Below are positions 30,858 to 39,754 of a stretch of DNA of 64,000 bases, one piece after another. Position numbers and translations under genes: made by a program. Within the stretch, counting starts at the first letter, position 1. Each line of letters starts with the position of its first letter. Origin of the DNA: Tianweitania populi (GTDB taxonomy: Bacteria > Pseudomonadota > Alphaproteobacteria > Rhizobiales > Rhizobiaceae); the NCBI RefSeq assembly GCF_014652875.1, contig NZ_BMZQ01000001.1, forward strand, positions 1,488,001 to 1,552,000, read 5' to 3'. Under the pieces are notes generated by a model. The model did not search any database and was not told the DNA's origin. It was given only the letters and a program-made list of their open reading frames with translations.

Positions 30858-30880
30858 AAGAGCAGCCAAACGCTGCTCTT
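30858..30880 (-). terminator. Hairpin after lsrB
   Basis: Perfect 9-base inverted repeat AAGAGCAGC/GCTGCTCTT with a 5-base loop, 49 bases past the lsrB stop. Only a weak T-rich tail (CATT) follows, so termination is probable but not certain. Confidence 0.5.
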
Positions 30881-30928
30881 ATCGATGTTAGAGAGCCAGA
30901 CAGCAGGCCATAGACCCAGCCAACGCGC

Positions 30929-31825
30929 TTAATAGGCCCAGCTGCGCGCTTTCGACAAAAGGAAGTCGCGGAAGACGTGCAGCTTCACCTGCTGCTTCAT
31001 GGCGTCGGGATACGCAAAGAAGGTGTCGTAGGTCGGCACTTCGGTATCCGTCATCAGCTGAACAAGGCCGGTCTCCTTGCCGACCATATAGTCCGGCAGC
31101 ATCGCAATGCCCGCCCCGCGCTGCACGGCGCGCTTGACCGATAGAATGTCGTTGATCTGGAGCGTCGCGGGACGCCGGATCCCTTCCGGCTTCCCGGCCG
31201 TTTCCAGCCAATTGAGATGCGCGAGCTGGCTCGGCACCGGCTCGCCAAAGGTCACGATGCGATGCTTGTCGAGATCGTCGATGCTTTCCGGCATCCCATG
31301 CTTGGCGAGATAGGTCGGCGCGGCATAAAGATGAAAGTGCATGGTGAAGAGCCGGCGCTGGATCAGGTCCGGCTGTTGCGGCTGGCGCAGGCGGATCGCG
31401 CAATCGGCGTGGCGAAGCGTCAGATCCAGCTCTTCGTTGGCCAGAATGATCTGCAGCTGGATTTCCGGATAAAGATCCAGGAACTCCTGCACGCGCTCGG
31501 TCAACCAGGCAGCGCCGAGGCCAACCGTGGTGGTCACGCGCAGAACGCCGGATGGCTTGTCTTTGGTCTCGGTCAGCTGGCTGCGGACATTTTCCAGCTT
31601 CATCAGCACGTCATGCGCCGTGCGGAACAGAAGCTCGCCCTGTTCGGTCATAACAAGACCGCGCGCGTGACGGTGGAACAGCGGTACGCCGACATCCTGT
31701 TCGAGTGCGCTGACCTGGCGGGAAATAGCCGACTGCGACAGGCGGAGCTTTTCCGCCGCATGGGTGAAGGATCCAGCCTCAGCCGCCGCGTGGAAAACCC
31801 GCAGCTTGTCCCAATCCAGTGCCAT
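30929..31825 (-). CDS. lsrB: LysR-type transcriptional regulator, LsrB/VtlR type
   Basis: A 298-residue LysR regulator. The N-terminal helix-turn-helix is SFTHAAEKLRLSQSAISRQV (20-39), and an effector-binding domain spans about 90-290. The start MALDWDKLRVFHAAAEAGSF and the neighbourhood (trxB upstream, then lrp, lps genes and greA) match S. meliloti lsrB, a regulator of redox defence, lipopolysaccharide and symbiosis; the Brucella/Agrobacterium counterpart VtlR activates abcR2. Only one cysteine is visible (Cys142). The gene ends beside an AbcR-like sRNA, consistent with that regulatory pair. The ATG is 39 bases downstream of trxB, so readthrough from trxB is possible. Confidence 0.85.
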   Translation of the reverse strand: MALDWDKLRVFHAAAEAGSFTHAAEKLRLSQSAISRQVSALEQDVGVPLFHRHARGLVMTEQGELLFRTAHDVLMKLENVRSQLTETKDKPSGVLRVTTTVGLGAAWLTERVQEFLDLYPEIQLQIILANEELDLTLRHADCAIRLRQPQQPDLIQRRLFTMHFHLYAAPTYLAKHGMPESIDDLDKHRIVTFGEPVPSQLAHLNWLETAGKPEGIRRPATLQINDILSVKRAVQRGAGIAMLPDYMVGKETGLVQLMTDTEVPTYDTFFAYPDAMKQQVKLHVFRDFLLSKARSWAY

Positions 31826-31863
31826 CAGTCCCCCTCGGCGTCACTCCAGACGCCGTATCAATC

Positions 31864-32838
31864 CTACTCCGCCGCCTCGCGGTGAACTTCCAGGCCGGCC
31901 AGATAGCGTTCGGCTTCCAGCGCGGCCATGCAGCCCATACCCGCGGCCGTCACGGCCTGGCGATAGATGTCGTCCGTGACGTCGCCAGCTGCGAACACAC
32001 CCGGGATCGACGTTGCGGTCGAATCGGGCGCACTCCACAGATAGCCGTTCGGCTTCATCTTCAGCTTGCCTTGGAACAGTTCCGTGGCGGGAGCATGACC
32101 GATTGCAACGAACACACCGTCCACAGGCATCTCCTTCACCGCACCGGTGTGGGCATCCTTCAACCGAATGCCATTAACCGAAGGCGGCAGCGGCTTCTTG
32201 GCGGGCTCGCCGACGATCTCGTCCACCACCGTGTTCCAGAGAACGGTGACATTATCCTTCGCCATCAAGCGCTCGCGCAAGATACGCTCGGAGCGGAACT
32301 CGTTGCGGCGATGCACGACCGTAACGTGGCGCGCGAGGTTGGAGAGATACAGCGCTTCCTCGACCGCCGAGTTTCCGCCGCCCACCACAACCACATCCTT
32401 GCCGCGGTAGAAGAAGCCATCGCAGGTCGCGCAGGCCGAAACACCGAAGCCCATGAAGGCCGTTTCGCTGGGCAGACCGAGCCACTTGGCCTGCGCGCCG
32501 GTCGCAATCACCAGGGCATCGCAGGTGTAGATCGTGCCGGAATCGCCAGTGAGCCGGAACGGGCGAACATCGAGATCGACAGACGTAATGAGGTCGTTGA
32601 CCAGGTCGGTGCCGACATGCTCCGCCTGCTTCATCATCTCGCCCATCAGCCAGGGGCCCTGCACCGGATCGGCGAAGCCCGGATAATTCTCGACCTCAGT
32701 GGTGATCATCAGCTGGCCGCCCTGCTGCATGCCGGCAATCAGCATCGGCTTCAGCATGGCGCGGGCGGCATAGATTGCGGCCGTGTAGCCGGCCGGGCCC
32801 GAACCGATAATCGCAACGGGTGCGTGGCGCGTGGTCAT
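31864..32838 (-). CDS. trxB: Thioredoxin-disulfide reductase
   Basis: NADPH-dependent flavoenzyme of 324 residues that reduces thioredoxin. FAD motif AIIGSGPAGYTAAIYAARA, redox-active pair CATC (SACATCDGFFYRG), NADPH motif VVVGGGNSAVEEAL and the C-terminal FAD motif GVFAAGDVTDD are all present. The ATG at 32838 has GAGG eight bases upstream. Longer frames into the promoter region are rejected. It is upstream of lsrB on the same strand, fitting the redox role of that regulator, and divergent from the Lrp gene. Confidence 0.96.
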   Translation of the reverse strand: MTTRHAPVAIIGSGPAGYTAAIYAARAMLKPMLIAGMQQGGQLMITTEVENYPGFADPVQGPWLMGEMMKQAEHVGTDLVNDLITSVDLDVRPFRLTGDSGTIYTCDALVIATGAQAKWLGLPSETAFMGFGVSACATCDGFFYRGKDVVVVGGGNSAVEEALYLSNLARHVTVVHRRNEFRSERILRERLMAKDNVTVLWNTVVDEIVGEPAKKPLPPSVNGIRLKDAHTGAVKEMPVDGVFVAIGHAPATELFQGKLKMKPNGYLWSAPDSTATSIPGVFAAGDVTDDIYRQAVTAAGMGCMAALEAERYLAGLEVHREAAE

Positions 32839-33062
32839 GGGAAAGCCTCTTGGTGGCCGCGCAGAACCCTCGCGGCCTTTCTCTATATATTGAGCGGAAT
32901 GTAGGACTTTGCTGCTACTGCTTGCAAGGCAAGCCATACGCTATCCCAAGCTCATTCGCGCTCAAACGCCTGGGAAGCTAGGCGATGGCCGAACTTTGGT
33001 TTATGCGAAGGTAGCCGCATCCCGCGATTGTCCCTCCCTGTCAGAGCACCATCCGAGCCGCC

Positions 33063-33554
33063 ATGACTTTGAAAGCCGATCTGGATGCCATCGACTGGAA
33101 GATCCTGCGCGAGTTGCAGGATGATGGCCGCATGACCAATGTCGAACTGTCGCGCCGCGTCGGCATATCGGCGCCGCCTTGTTTGCGGCGCGTGAAGCGG
33201 CTGGAAGATCAGGGCATCATCCGGCAATATCGCGCACTGCTCGACAATGCAGCACTCGGTATGACGGTCGTGGCCTTCGCGCTGGTCGGCCTCAATCGCC
33301 AGTCCGATGGCGACCTCAAGGCCTTCTCCAAATTGGTAGAGGGCTGGCCGATCGTCCGTTCAGCCTGGATGGTGTCAGGCGAATCGGACTTCTTTCTGCA
33401 CTGCGTTGCCGCCGATCTCGCAACCTTTCAGAGCTTCGTGATCGAGGTCCTGACCTCCGCCCCCAATGTCGACACGGTGCGCACGGCACTCACCATCCGC
33501 CAGGTCAAGGACGAGGGTCGCGTGGCAATCGACCAGGCCATGCAGGGCTTCTAA
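33063..33554 (+). CDS. Lrp/AsnC family transcriptional regulator
   Basis: A 163-residue feast/famine regulator. The N-terminal helix-turn-helix (DWKILRELQDDGRMTNVELSRRVGISAPPCLRRVKRLEDQG) is followed by the ligand-binding alpha-beta domain (about 80-150; AWMVSGESDFFLHCVAADL). It corresponds by position to the lrp gene next to the lps core cluster and trxB in S. meliloti. Its effector is unknown, but an amino acid is usual for the family. It is convergent with the glycosyltransferase gene and the last 4 bases overlap. Confidence 0.9.
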   Translation: MTLKADLDAIDWKILRELQDDGRMTNVELSRRVGISAPPCLRRVKRLEDQGIIRQYRALLDNAALGMTVVAFALVGLNRQSDGDLKAFSKLVEGWPIVRSAWMVSGESDFFLHCVAADLATFQSFVIEVLTSAPNVDTVRTALTIRQVKDEGRVAIDQAMQGF

Positions 33555-34495
33555 ACCAGCAAGTCCCCGACGCGCTGGCGGAAGCCGGCATCAATCGCTT
33601 CGTAGCGCTTGCGGGCAGCCAAACCCAAGGCGCGCTTTTCCGCATCCGGCATCGCCATGATCCGCTCGATCGCAGCTTCTAATCCTGTGGGATCGACATA
33701 GAAATTCGTGCCGAGATGGCGGGGTTCGCTACGACCGTAGGGCACGAGCACGCCGCACGTCGGATCGACATGCTCGTTCATCGGCGGCGCATCGGTGGTC
33801 ACCACAAGCGCGCCGACGGAAAGGCCCTCAAGAAGATGGTGGCCCCAGCCTTCCGAGCGCGAGGGGCAAAGATGCACGCCGCATGCGTTCTGCAGGTGCT
33901 TGAGCGCCTCATCATCGAGATAGCCCGACATCAGCCGGACATTGGCGGGTACACCGCCGGGCGCATTGTCGGCCTTCTGCACCAGCACGAGTTCCGGCCA
34001 TTCCGGATGCTTGCGCCAGAGATCCAGCACGTCTTCCGTGCCCTTCAGCGTGCTGCCGCCGGCCAGATGAAAGAAGCGGCCGAAATCCTTTGGCACATCC
34101 GGCAACAAACGGTCAGGCGAGGAAAAGCCGAGATAGCTGGTCGGAACACCGAGCGCGCTGAACACCGCTTCGCCATGCCGCGTTTTCGCCAGCACCCGGT
34201 CCACATGCCGCAACCGTCCGATCTGCCGGCGCGGAAAACGCTCCTGGTTGGGGACGAGAAACGTCTCATCCGAAGCCGCACCGAACCATCCGGGGAAGGC
34301 ACGTTCCAGATGGACGATCCGCTTGGCACGCTTGATGCGCAGCAAACGCTGCCACCAGCTGCGCTGCTTGATCGTGGCATAACCCGCCTGGCCGCCCGCT
34401 TCCGCGATGGCCGCCTGTAGGATTTCGGCGTCTCGCGTCAGGCCGTAGCTGTTCGACTTGCCGAGGATCAGCGTGGAAGGCAGTGTGTCGCTCAC
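33551..34495 (-). CDS. Glycosyltransferase family 4-type, lipopolysaccharide core
   Basis: A 314-residue GT-B glycosyltransferase. The nucleotide-sugar-binding C-terminal half shows HLCPSRSEGWGHHLLEGLSVGALVVTTDAPPMNEHV with the E-x7-E pattern of GT4 enzymes. The N-terminal half starts [20 protein letters not shown] 34495 overlaps the lpsB stop in a GTGA, so the two are translationally coupled. In S. meliloti the same place holds the lpsE/lpsD core genes, so a core-sugar transfer role is likely; donor and acceptor are unknown. Confidence 0.82.
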   Translation of the reverse strand: MSDTLPSTLILGKSNSYGLTRDAEILQAAIAEAGGQAGYATIKQRSWWQRLLRIKRAKRIVHLERAFPGWFGAASDETFLVPNQERFPRRQIGRLRHVDRVLAKTRHGEAVFSALGVPTSYLGFSSPDRLLPDVPKDFGRFFHLAGGSTLKGTEDVLDLWRKHPEWPELVLVQKADNAPGGVPANVRLMSGYLDDEALKHLQNACGVHLCPSRSEGWGHHLLEGLSVGALVVTTDAPPMNEHVDPTCGVLVPYGRSEPRHLGTNFYVDPTGLEAAIERIMAMPDAEKRALGLAARKRYEAIDAGFRQRVGDLLV

Positions 34496-35586
34496 GACGT
34501 CGCGCCCTGCCACAGCCGTTCATAAACGGCCTGAATCGCATCCGCCTCGCCTTCCAGTGGGAAGGTCGCGCGCGCATGCGCAAGGGCTTTGAGCCCGTGA
34601 GCCTCAGCCAGCGCGGGATCGTCGAGATAGACCTGAATCGCGCGCAGCAAGGCCGCACCATCGCCAGCCGGCACCACGGCTCCCGTTGCGCCCGGAACGA
34701 TCATCTCTGCATAAGCGCCGGCATCACTCGCCACCACGGCGGCACCAGAAGCCATCGCTTCGAGCGGCGTCAGGCCGAAGCCCTCATTTCGCGACGGCGC
34801 GACGTAAAGCGACACGCGCTGATACCATGGCTTGATATCCGGCACTTCGCCGAGAAAGCTTATGCGCTCGCTCAGGCCTGCAGCCGCGATCTGCGCTTCC
34901 AGACCATCTGCAAAGGCGCGATTATCGTCCGTCACGCGCCCGGTGATCACGGCGGTCCACCCCGGATAGCGCGGCAGCAAAGCGATCATCGCGGCCACGA
35001 AGAGGTCCGTGCCCTTCTGCTCGCGAACCCGCCCGAAGCAACCGATCAGGCGCTGTTCGGCAAAACCCGCCTCAGCCACAGCCGCTCCCCGATCCTCTGC
35101 CGGCACGAAGCCCGAAAGATCAACCCCATGACGGATCACCGTATGGGGCACATGAAGAAAGCTGCCGGAACGCGCGCTGGTGGCAATCACCGCATCCATG
35201 CGGCGGATCAGCCATTTGGTGAAAGGCTTGTGGTCGCGCTGGGCAGCGGAGGTGAAAACGAGCTTCATCGGCGCGCGAAAAACATCGCGCAACAGAATGC
35301 CGCCGATCATCTCGACATTGCGCCGCGCATGCCAGATGCGGAAGGCACGCCCTTCCGGCCGCTTCAGCAGACCGAAGACCTGGCTCCACCGCATGCGTGG
35401 CACGAAATTGGGCAACCCAGCGCCCAGACTGGCAATCGGAAACCGCTGCGCCTGCAGCGGCAGAAGCTGGATGATCGTGCTGGTAACGCCCGACAGCCGC
35501 TTCTTGAAATTGGGCGCAACAACAAGAAGGCGCGCGACATCAACGTCACGCGCCTTCTTGAAAGCGATATGCCTGGTGTCAGCCAA
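34492..35586 (-). CDS. lpsB: Lipopolysaccharide core glycosyltransferase (LpsB/LpcC-like)
   Basis: GT-B family 4 glycosyltransferase related to LpsB/LpcC, the mannosyltransferase that acts on the inner core. [22 protein letters not shown] near the N-terminus is characteristic. [15 protein letters not shown] and [22 protein letters not shown] are the donor-site motifs. The start is unclear. No ATG lies near the expected N-terminus; the candidates are TTG 35584-35586, which overlaps the greA stop, and GTG at 35622 inside greA. I use the TTG. It lies in the order greA-lpsB-glycosyltransferase, as in S. meliloti. Confidence 0.85.
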   Translation of the reverse strand: MADTRHIAFKKARDVDVARLLVVAPNFKKRLSGVTSTIIQLLPLQAQRFPIASLGAGLPNFVPRMRWSQVFGLLKRPEGRAFRIWHARRNVEMIGGILLRDVFRAPMKLVFTSAAQRDHKPFTKWLIRRMDAVIATSARSGSFLHVPHTVIRHGVDLSGFVPAEDRGAAVAEAGFAEQRLIGCFGRVREQKGTDLFVAAMIALLPRYPGWTAVITGRVTDDNRAFADGLEAQIAAAGLSERISFLGEVPDIKPWYQRVSLYVAPSRNEGFGLTPLEAMASGAAVVASDAGAYAEMIVPGATGAVVPAGDGAALLRAIQVYLDDPALAEAHGLKALAHARATFPLEGEADAIQAVYERLWQGATS

Positions 35587-36052
35587 AGCGGACGTTGACG
35601 ATCTCGTAGCCGCGCGCGCCACCGGGCGCGTTCACCTCGATCGTGTCGCTGATCTTCTTGCCAATCAGCGCGCGGGCAATTGGCGATGAAATGGAGATCC
35701 GACCAAGCTTCACATCGGCTTCCTGGTCGCCGACGATCTGATAGGTCTTCTTTTCTTCCGTGTCCTCGTCCACGAGCTCCACGGTCGCGCCGAACTTCAC
35801 GGTATTGCCCGTCAGTTTGGATACGTCGATGACCTCGGCGCGTGCGATCAGGTCTTCCAGCTCGTTCACGCGGCCTTCGTTCAGGCTCTGCGCTTCCTTG
35901 GCCGAGTGGTATTCAGCATTTTCCGAAAGATCGCCATGCGCGCGGGCTTCCGAGATCGCCTCGATGATGCGCGGCCGCTCGTCCTGCTGGCGCCAGCGCA
36001 GCTCTTCCTTGAGCGCTTCGAAACCGCCCCCGGTCATCGGAACCTTGTTCAT
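35579..36052 (-). CDS. greA: Transcription elongation factor GreA
   Basis: A 157-residue factor that enters the RNA polymerase secondary channel and stimulates cleavage of backtracked transcripts. The N-terminal coiled-coil includes the tip acidic motif [16 protein letters not shown]. The C-terminal FKBP-like domain includes [21 protein letters not shown] 36052 has GGAGGG eight bases upstream; longer frames are rejected. It is the first gene of the greA-lpsB-glycosyltransferase operon. Confidence 0.96.
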   Translation of the reverse strand: MNKVPMTGGGFEALKEELRWRQQDERPRIIEAISEARAHGDLSENAEYHSAKEAQSLNEGRVNELEDLIARAEVIDVSKLTGNTVKFGATVELVDEDTEEKKTYQIVGDQEADVKLGRISISSPIARALIGKKISDTIEVNAPGGARGYEIVNVRFG

Positions 36053-36301
36053 CTCCAAAACCCTCCATACTCCGTGCCTTGTGTCCGACACGGTGCTCGA
36101 AGCCACAAATGAAAACGGCCCGATAGCAACATGGCTAGCGGACCCGCAAATAGCGTTCTTAAGCCTAATATAACCATCCGCCACGGGGATGCCACACACT
36201 ATTTCCGCCACGCGACAATCAGCCGGCTGTGATGGCTGGCGGGGCGGGGAGATCGCTGTGGCTCCTTTTCAGTGTCACGCGAATAGGCTAGCGCGGCGAA
36301 C

Positions 36302-37198
36302 ATGACCCGCGTTCAAGCCAATCTCGTTCTTCTCCTTGCCGGTGCCATCTGGGGCATGGGCTTCGTTGCGCAGGCAACCGCCATGGAAACCATGGGGCCG
36401 CTGCTGTTCGTCGGGTCTCGCTTTCTGGTAGCAACGCTCTGCGTGATTCCCTTTGCCGTCAGGGAAGCGCGCAAGGCGCCGGCGACACTGACCACGTCGC
36501 AATGGCTGGCTTTCGCCTGGGTCGGGCTGATGCTGTTTTCCACGATCACCGCACAGCAATTCGGCTTGCTCACCACCAGCGTGACCAATTCCGGCTTTCT
36601 GACCGGCCTTTATGTGGTCATGACCCCGATCCTCGGCATCGTGTTGTTCCGCCAGTTTCCGCATGTCGTTGTCTGGCCTGCCGCTCTGTGCACGCTCTGC
36701 GGCATCTTCCTGCTGTCCGGCGGGACCTTGGCGGGTCTGACCACCGGCGACTGGCTGACGATCCTCGCGGCCTTCTTTGCGGCGCTGCAAGGCCTGTTTA
36801 TCGCCCGTAGCGCAGCCCAAACGGGCAGGCCGATCACGCTTGCCGTGACGCAGTTTGCCGTTTGTGCCGTCCTAGGTCTGACCGCCGCCTTTGTTTTCGA
36901 ACCTGTCAGCCTGGACGCCCTTCGCGGCGCCGCGGTTGAAGTGCTTTACGCCGGCATGTTTTCGGGTGCCGTGGCGTTCACGCTCATGGCCATTGGGCTG
37001 CGCTACACGACGGCCTTGCAGGCCGCGATCTTCCTGTCGTCGGAAGCGGTGTTTGCGGCCCTGTTCGGCGCGATCTTCCTGGGCGAGCGTCTGCCTTCCG
37101 CTGGTTTTGCGGGATGCGCGTTGATTCTCATCTCGATGCTCGCCGTGGAGATCGTGCCTGCGCTGCGGGCGCGACGGGCCGCACGCCTCAGCCCTTGA
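36302..37198 (+). CDS. DMT/EamA family transporter
   Basis: A 298-residue inner-membrane protein with about ten hydrophobic segments arranged as two EamA repeats (LVLLLAGAIWGMGFVAQA at the start; AGMFSGAVAFTLMAIGLRYTTALQAAI in the second). The proline-rich hinge and conserved small residues fit the drug/metabolite transporter superfamily. The substrate is unknown. It is convergent with the DUF486 gene and overlaps it by 11 bases at the stops. Confidence 0.88.
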   Translation: MTRVQANLVLLLAGAIWGMGFVAQATAMETMGPLLFVGSRFLVATLCVIPFAVREARKAPATLTTSQWLAFAWVGLMLFSTITAQQFGLLTTSVTNSGFLTGLYVVMTPILGIVLFRQFPHVVVWPAALCTLCGIFLLSGGTLAGLTTGDWLTILAAFFAALQGLFIARSAAQTGRPITLAVTQFAVCAVLGLTAAFVFEPVSLDALRGAAVEVLYAGMFSGAVAFTLMAIGLRYTTALQAAIFLSSEAVFAALFGAIFLGERLPSAGFAGCALILISMLAVEIVPALRARRAARLSP

Positions 37199-37538
37199 AG
37201 ATCAGCGCAGCACCTCCGGCAATGAGCGCAAAGCCCAGCACGTGGTTCAGCGTCAGCGCTTCCTTCAGGTAGAACACCGAGAACACCGCGAACACGACCA
37301 GCGTGATGACCTCCTGGATCGTCTTCAACTCGGCAGCGGAATAAACCGCGCTGCCGATGCGGTTGGCGGGCACAGCCAGCCAATATTCGAAGAACGCGAT
37401 ACCCCAGCTCACAAGCACGACGGTCCAGAGCGCCGCGCCCTTGAACTTGAGGTGGCCGTACCAGGCGAATGTCATGAAGACATTGGACGCGACGAGCATC
37501 AGGATCGGAAGAAGACGCGGGGCGAGCAGTTCGGACAT
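37188..37538 (-). CDS. DUF486 (DMT-superfamily) small membrane protein
   Basis: A 116-residue protein with four predicted transmembrane helices (LLPILMLVASNVFMTFAWYGHL; ALWTVVLVSWGIAFFEYWLAVPANRIG; VITLVVFAVFSVFYLKE; HVLGFALIAGGAALIF). The motif AVPANRIGS and the size are typical of DUF486, a four-helix relative of small multidrug transporters. Its function is unknown. Confidence 0.88.
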   Translation of the reverse strand: MSELLAPRLLPILMLVASNVFMTFAWYGHLKFKGAALWTVVLVSWGIAFFEYWLAVPANRIGSAVYSAAELKTIQEVITLVVFAVFSVFYLKEALTLNHVLGFALIAGGAALIFKG

Positions 37539-37649
37539 CGGGAGGCTCCAGAAGAGGGTTGTGGCATCTCTGCCGCAAGCTTGCGTCTGTCAATCGAAGG
37601 ATCGCGGCGACCCCGTTGCCGCCGCAGTTCGATGCTCCATCTAGGTGCG

Positions 37650-38714
37650 ATGACATCATCCTTGCGGACCAGTGTTTGCGCTGCCCTGATGCTCGGCGGC
37701 GTTATTGTCGCCCTGCCCGGCTTCGGTTTGGCGCAGTCGCAAGACGCGGCACCCGCCCTGCCGCAGACCATGCCTGCTCCGAAGGCGAACCCGGAGGATG
37801 AGCCGGCACCGGACGAGAAGGCCGGCGAACAGCCTGCCTCGAACGAGGGCGAACAGCCTTCGTCGAACGAGGGCGAACAGCAGCAGGAACTCCCGGCAAG
37901 CCCGCCCAAACCGCAAGCCAATCCCGAGGACCCCTCTCCGCCGAAAGAAGCACAAGAGGTCCCCGGCGAACCGCGATCAGACGAAGAACCTCAACAGCCG
38001 CAAGCGCTGCCGGTAGCGCCGCCCGAGCCGGAAACCCGTCCGGCCGATGCGCCGAAGACGGAAAAGCCCGACGATACCGCCAAAAAGGAAGAAGATGCCC
38101 CGGCGCAGAAGCGTGCAGACGGGCCGCGTCCGGAACAGGGACCGCCTTTGCCGAACTCGCTTGTCGGAACAAAGCCCGAGACCGAACTCACCTGCCGCGC
38201 GGAACTGAAGACGCTCGGCGTCGTGTTCGAGGATCGCGGCCCTGAGAGCGGCGAGGACGGCTGTTCGATGCCCTATCCCGTCTCGATCTCCAACTTCGGC
38301 GGCGGCATCAAGGTCGAGCCGTCGGTGGTCGCGAACTGCTCGGTTTCACTCACTATGGCCAAGTTCCTGCAGACCAAGGTCAAGGACGCCGCGCAGAAGC
38401 ATCTGAAGACGGACATCACCGCCATGGCGAACGGATCAGGCTATGTGTGCCGGCCACGGCACGGCACGCAGAAACTGTCCGAACATGCCCTCGGTAACGC
38501 CATCGACATTATGAGTTTCACCCTGGCGGACGGTCGCTCGGTTGTGGTCGAGAAAACCACCGACAAGGCTGAAGCCGATTTCCTGGCCGAAGTTCGTGCC
38601 GCCGCATGCGGACCCTTCACCACCGTGCTGGGACCGGGATCGGACTCAGATCACGCCAACCACTTCCATCTCGATCTGGCCGACCGCCGCCCTGGCGTGA
38701 CCTTCTGCCAATAA
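37650..38714 (+). CDS. Extensin-like family protein, exported, with long acidic Pro-rich region
   Basis: A 354-residue exported protein. The signal peptide ends near VALPGFGLAQ. Residues about 30-170 are Pro/Glu/Ala-rich and include imperfect repeats of NEGEQPSS. The C-terminal 185 residues are the extensin-like domain (CRAELKTLGVVFEDRG ... LSEHALGNAIDIMSF ... GPGSDSDHANHFHLDL). That domain has the His/Asp pattern of LAS/M15-type peptidases (SEHxxGNAxD and HFHxD), so peptidoglycan processing is possible. ATG 37650 has AGG close upstream; ATG 37632 is an alternative. A paralogue follows at 38884. Confidence 0.82.
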   Translation: MTSSLRTSVCAALMLGGVIVALPGFGLAQSQDAAPALPQTMPAPKANPEDEPAPDEKAGEQPASNEGEQPSSNEGEQQQELPASPPKPQANPEDPSPPKEAQEVPGEPRSDEEPQQPQALPVAPPEPETRPADAPKTEKPDDTAKKEEDAPAQKRADGPRPEQGPPLPNSLVGTKPETELTCRAELKTLGVVFEDRGPESGEDGCSMPYPVSISNFGGGIKVEPSVVANCSVSLTMAKFLQTKVKDAAQKHLKTDITAMANGSGYVCRPRHGTQKLSEHALGNAIDIMSFTLADGRSVVVEKTTDKAEADFLAEVRAAACGPFTTVLGPGSDSDHANHFHLDLADRRPGVTFCQ

Positions 38715-38757
38715 GCAACATTGATTCAAAGTTTCATCATGGTGAATCAAAGGTTGC
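38715..38757 (+). terminator. Long hairpin after the first extensin-like gene
   Basis: GCAAC plus TTGATTCA pair with TGAATCAA plus GTTGC around a 14-base loop, starting at the base after the stop codon. There is no T-run. It may protect the 3' end or partly terminate before the second paralogue. Confidence 0.45.
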
Positions 38758-38883
38758 GGACCACCAGCTAAGTCCTTGTTCTGACTGATCCTGCCTCATT
38801 GTAGACACAGGCCTGAAGATCCAACCTGAGGCTTCCTTTACCCTTGCATCCTAGTCTCGGACGTCTCTTTCAAGGGAACTCCG

Positions 38884-39660
38884 ATGCCGTCCCGTCCCCT
38901 TTCCCGCTCACGCGCTTCGACCATCGCCCGCCGTGCAACACTGCTCACGGCAGCACTCGCGCTGCTCGGCCTGTCGGCATGCGGCAACCGCAGCGAGACA
39001 AGCCGCTCCAGCACTAGAACAACAGGGTTGCAGCGGCTTGTCCCGTCCAACCCGATGATGGTCGGCTATCCCCGCATGAGCTTGCCGATGTCGAGCGCTG
39101 GCGCGGCCACAATGCCTGCGGAGGAAGTCGCCTGCCGACGCGCGCTGAAGCGCATGGGCGTGGCTTACCAGGATCTCCAACCCATCAACGATGGCGGCTC
39201 CTGCCGTATCGATTATCCCGTCAAACTGATGGGCTTTTCCGGCAATATCGAGATGAAGCCCGCAGCCACTCTGACTTGCGACATGGCCTTGGCTTTCGCG
39301 ACCTGGACCAAGGATGAGCTCGCGCCAAACGCCCGCTCGCGCTATTGGTCGGGCGTGAAAACAATCCACCAGGGATCAAGTTACTCCTGCCGCCGCATTG
39401 CCGGCACGACGGTTGCGTCCGAACACTCCAAGGGCAACGCGCTCGATGTCATGCGCATCGAGCTGAAGAACGGCCGCGACATCAAGGTGCAGAAGCAGGG
39501 CCTGTTCGCTTTCCGCGCCCGCGGCCTCCTCAACACGGTGCGTGCCGACGGCTGCTCCTATTTCACAACCGTACTTGGCCCCGGCTACAATGCCGATCAC
39601 GCCGACCACTTCCACTTCGACATCAAGGAGCGTCGCAACGGTTACCGCGCCTGCCGTTGA
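38884..39660 (+). CDS. Extensin-like family lipoprotein
   Basis: A 258-residue paralogue of the preceding gene, but a predicted lipoprotein (lipobox LLGLSAC, Cys at about residue 33). The extensin-like domain covers the last 180 residues with the same key sites: CRRALKRMGVAYQDL, SEHSKGNALDVMRI and GPGYNADHADHFHFDI. Conserved cysteines suggest disulfides in the periplasm. The two genes look like an old tandem duplication that gave one soluble and one membrane-anchored form. Confidence 0.83.
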   Translation: MPSRPLSRSRASTIARRATLLTAALALLGLSACGNRSETSRSSTRTTGLQRLVPSNPMMVGYPRMSLPMSSAGAATMPAEEVACRRALKRMGVAYQDLQPINDGGSCRIDYPVKLMGFSGNIEMKPAATLTCDMALAFATWTKDELAPNARSRYWSGVKTIHQGSSYSCRRIAGTTVASEHSKGNALDVMRIELKNGRDIKVQKQGLFAFRARGLLNTVRADGCSYFTTVLGPGYNADHADHFHFDIKERRNGYRACR

Positions 39661-39754
39661 GACACTGTGGAAGATCGGAAACCATCCACCATCCCAGCAG
39701 TTCTTGCAGGATTCCCACTTCGCATCGCAGCAGGTGTGATGGTAAGGAACCTGC

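Noticed and set aside
30680-30928. A second tandem AbcR copy between lsrB and the first
   Set aside because: No hairpin with a T-run and no CUCC-type loop could be found on the minus strand apart from the short hairpin after lsrB.
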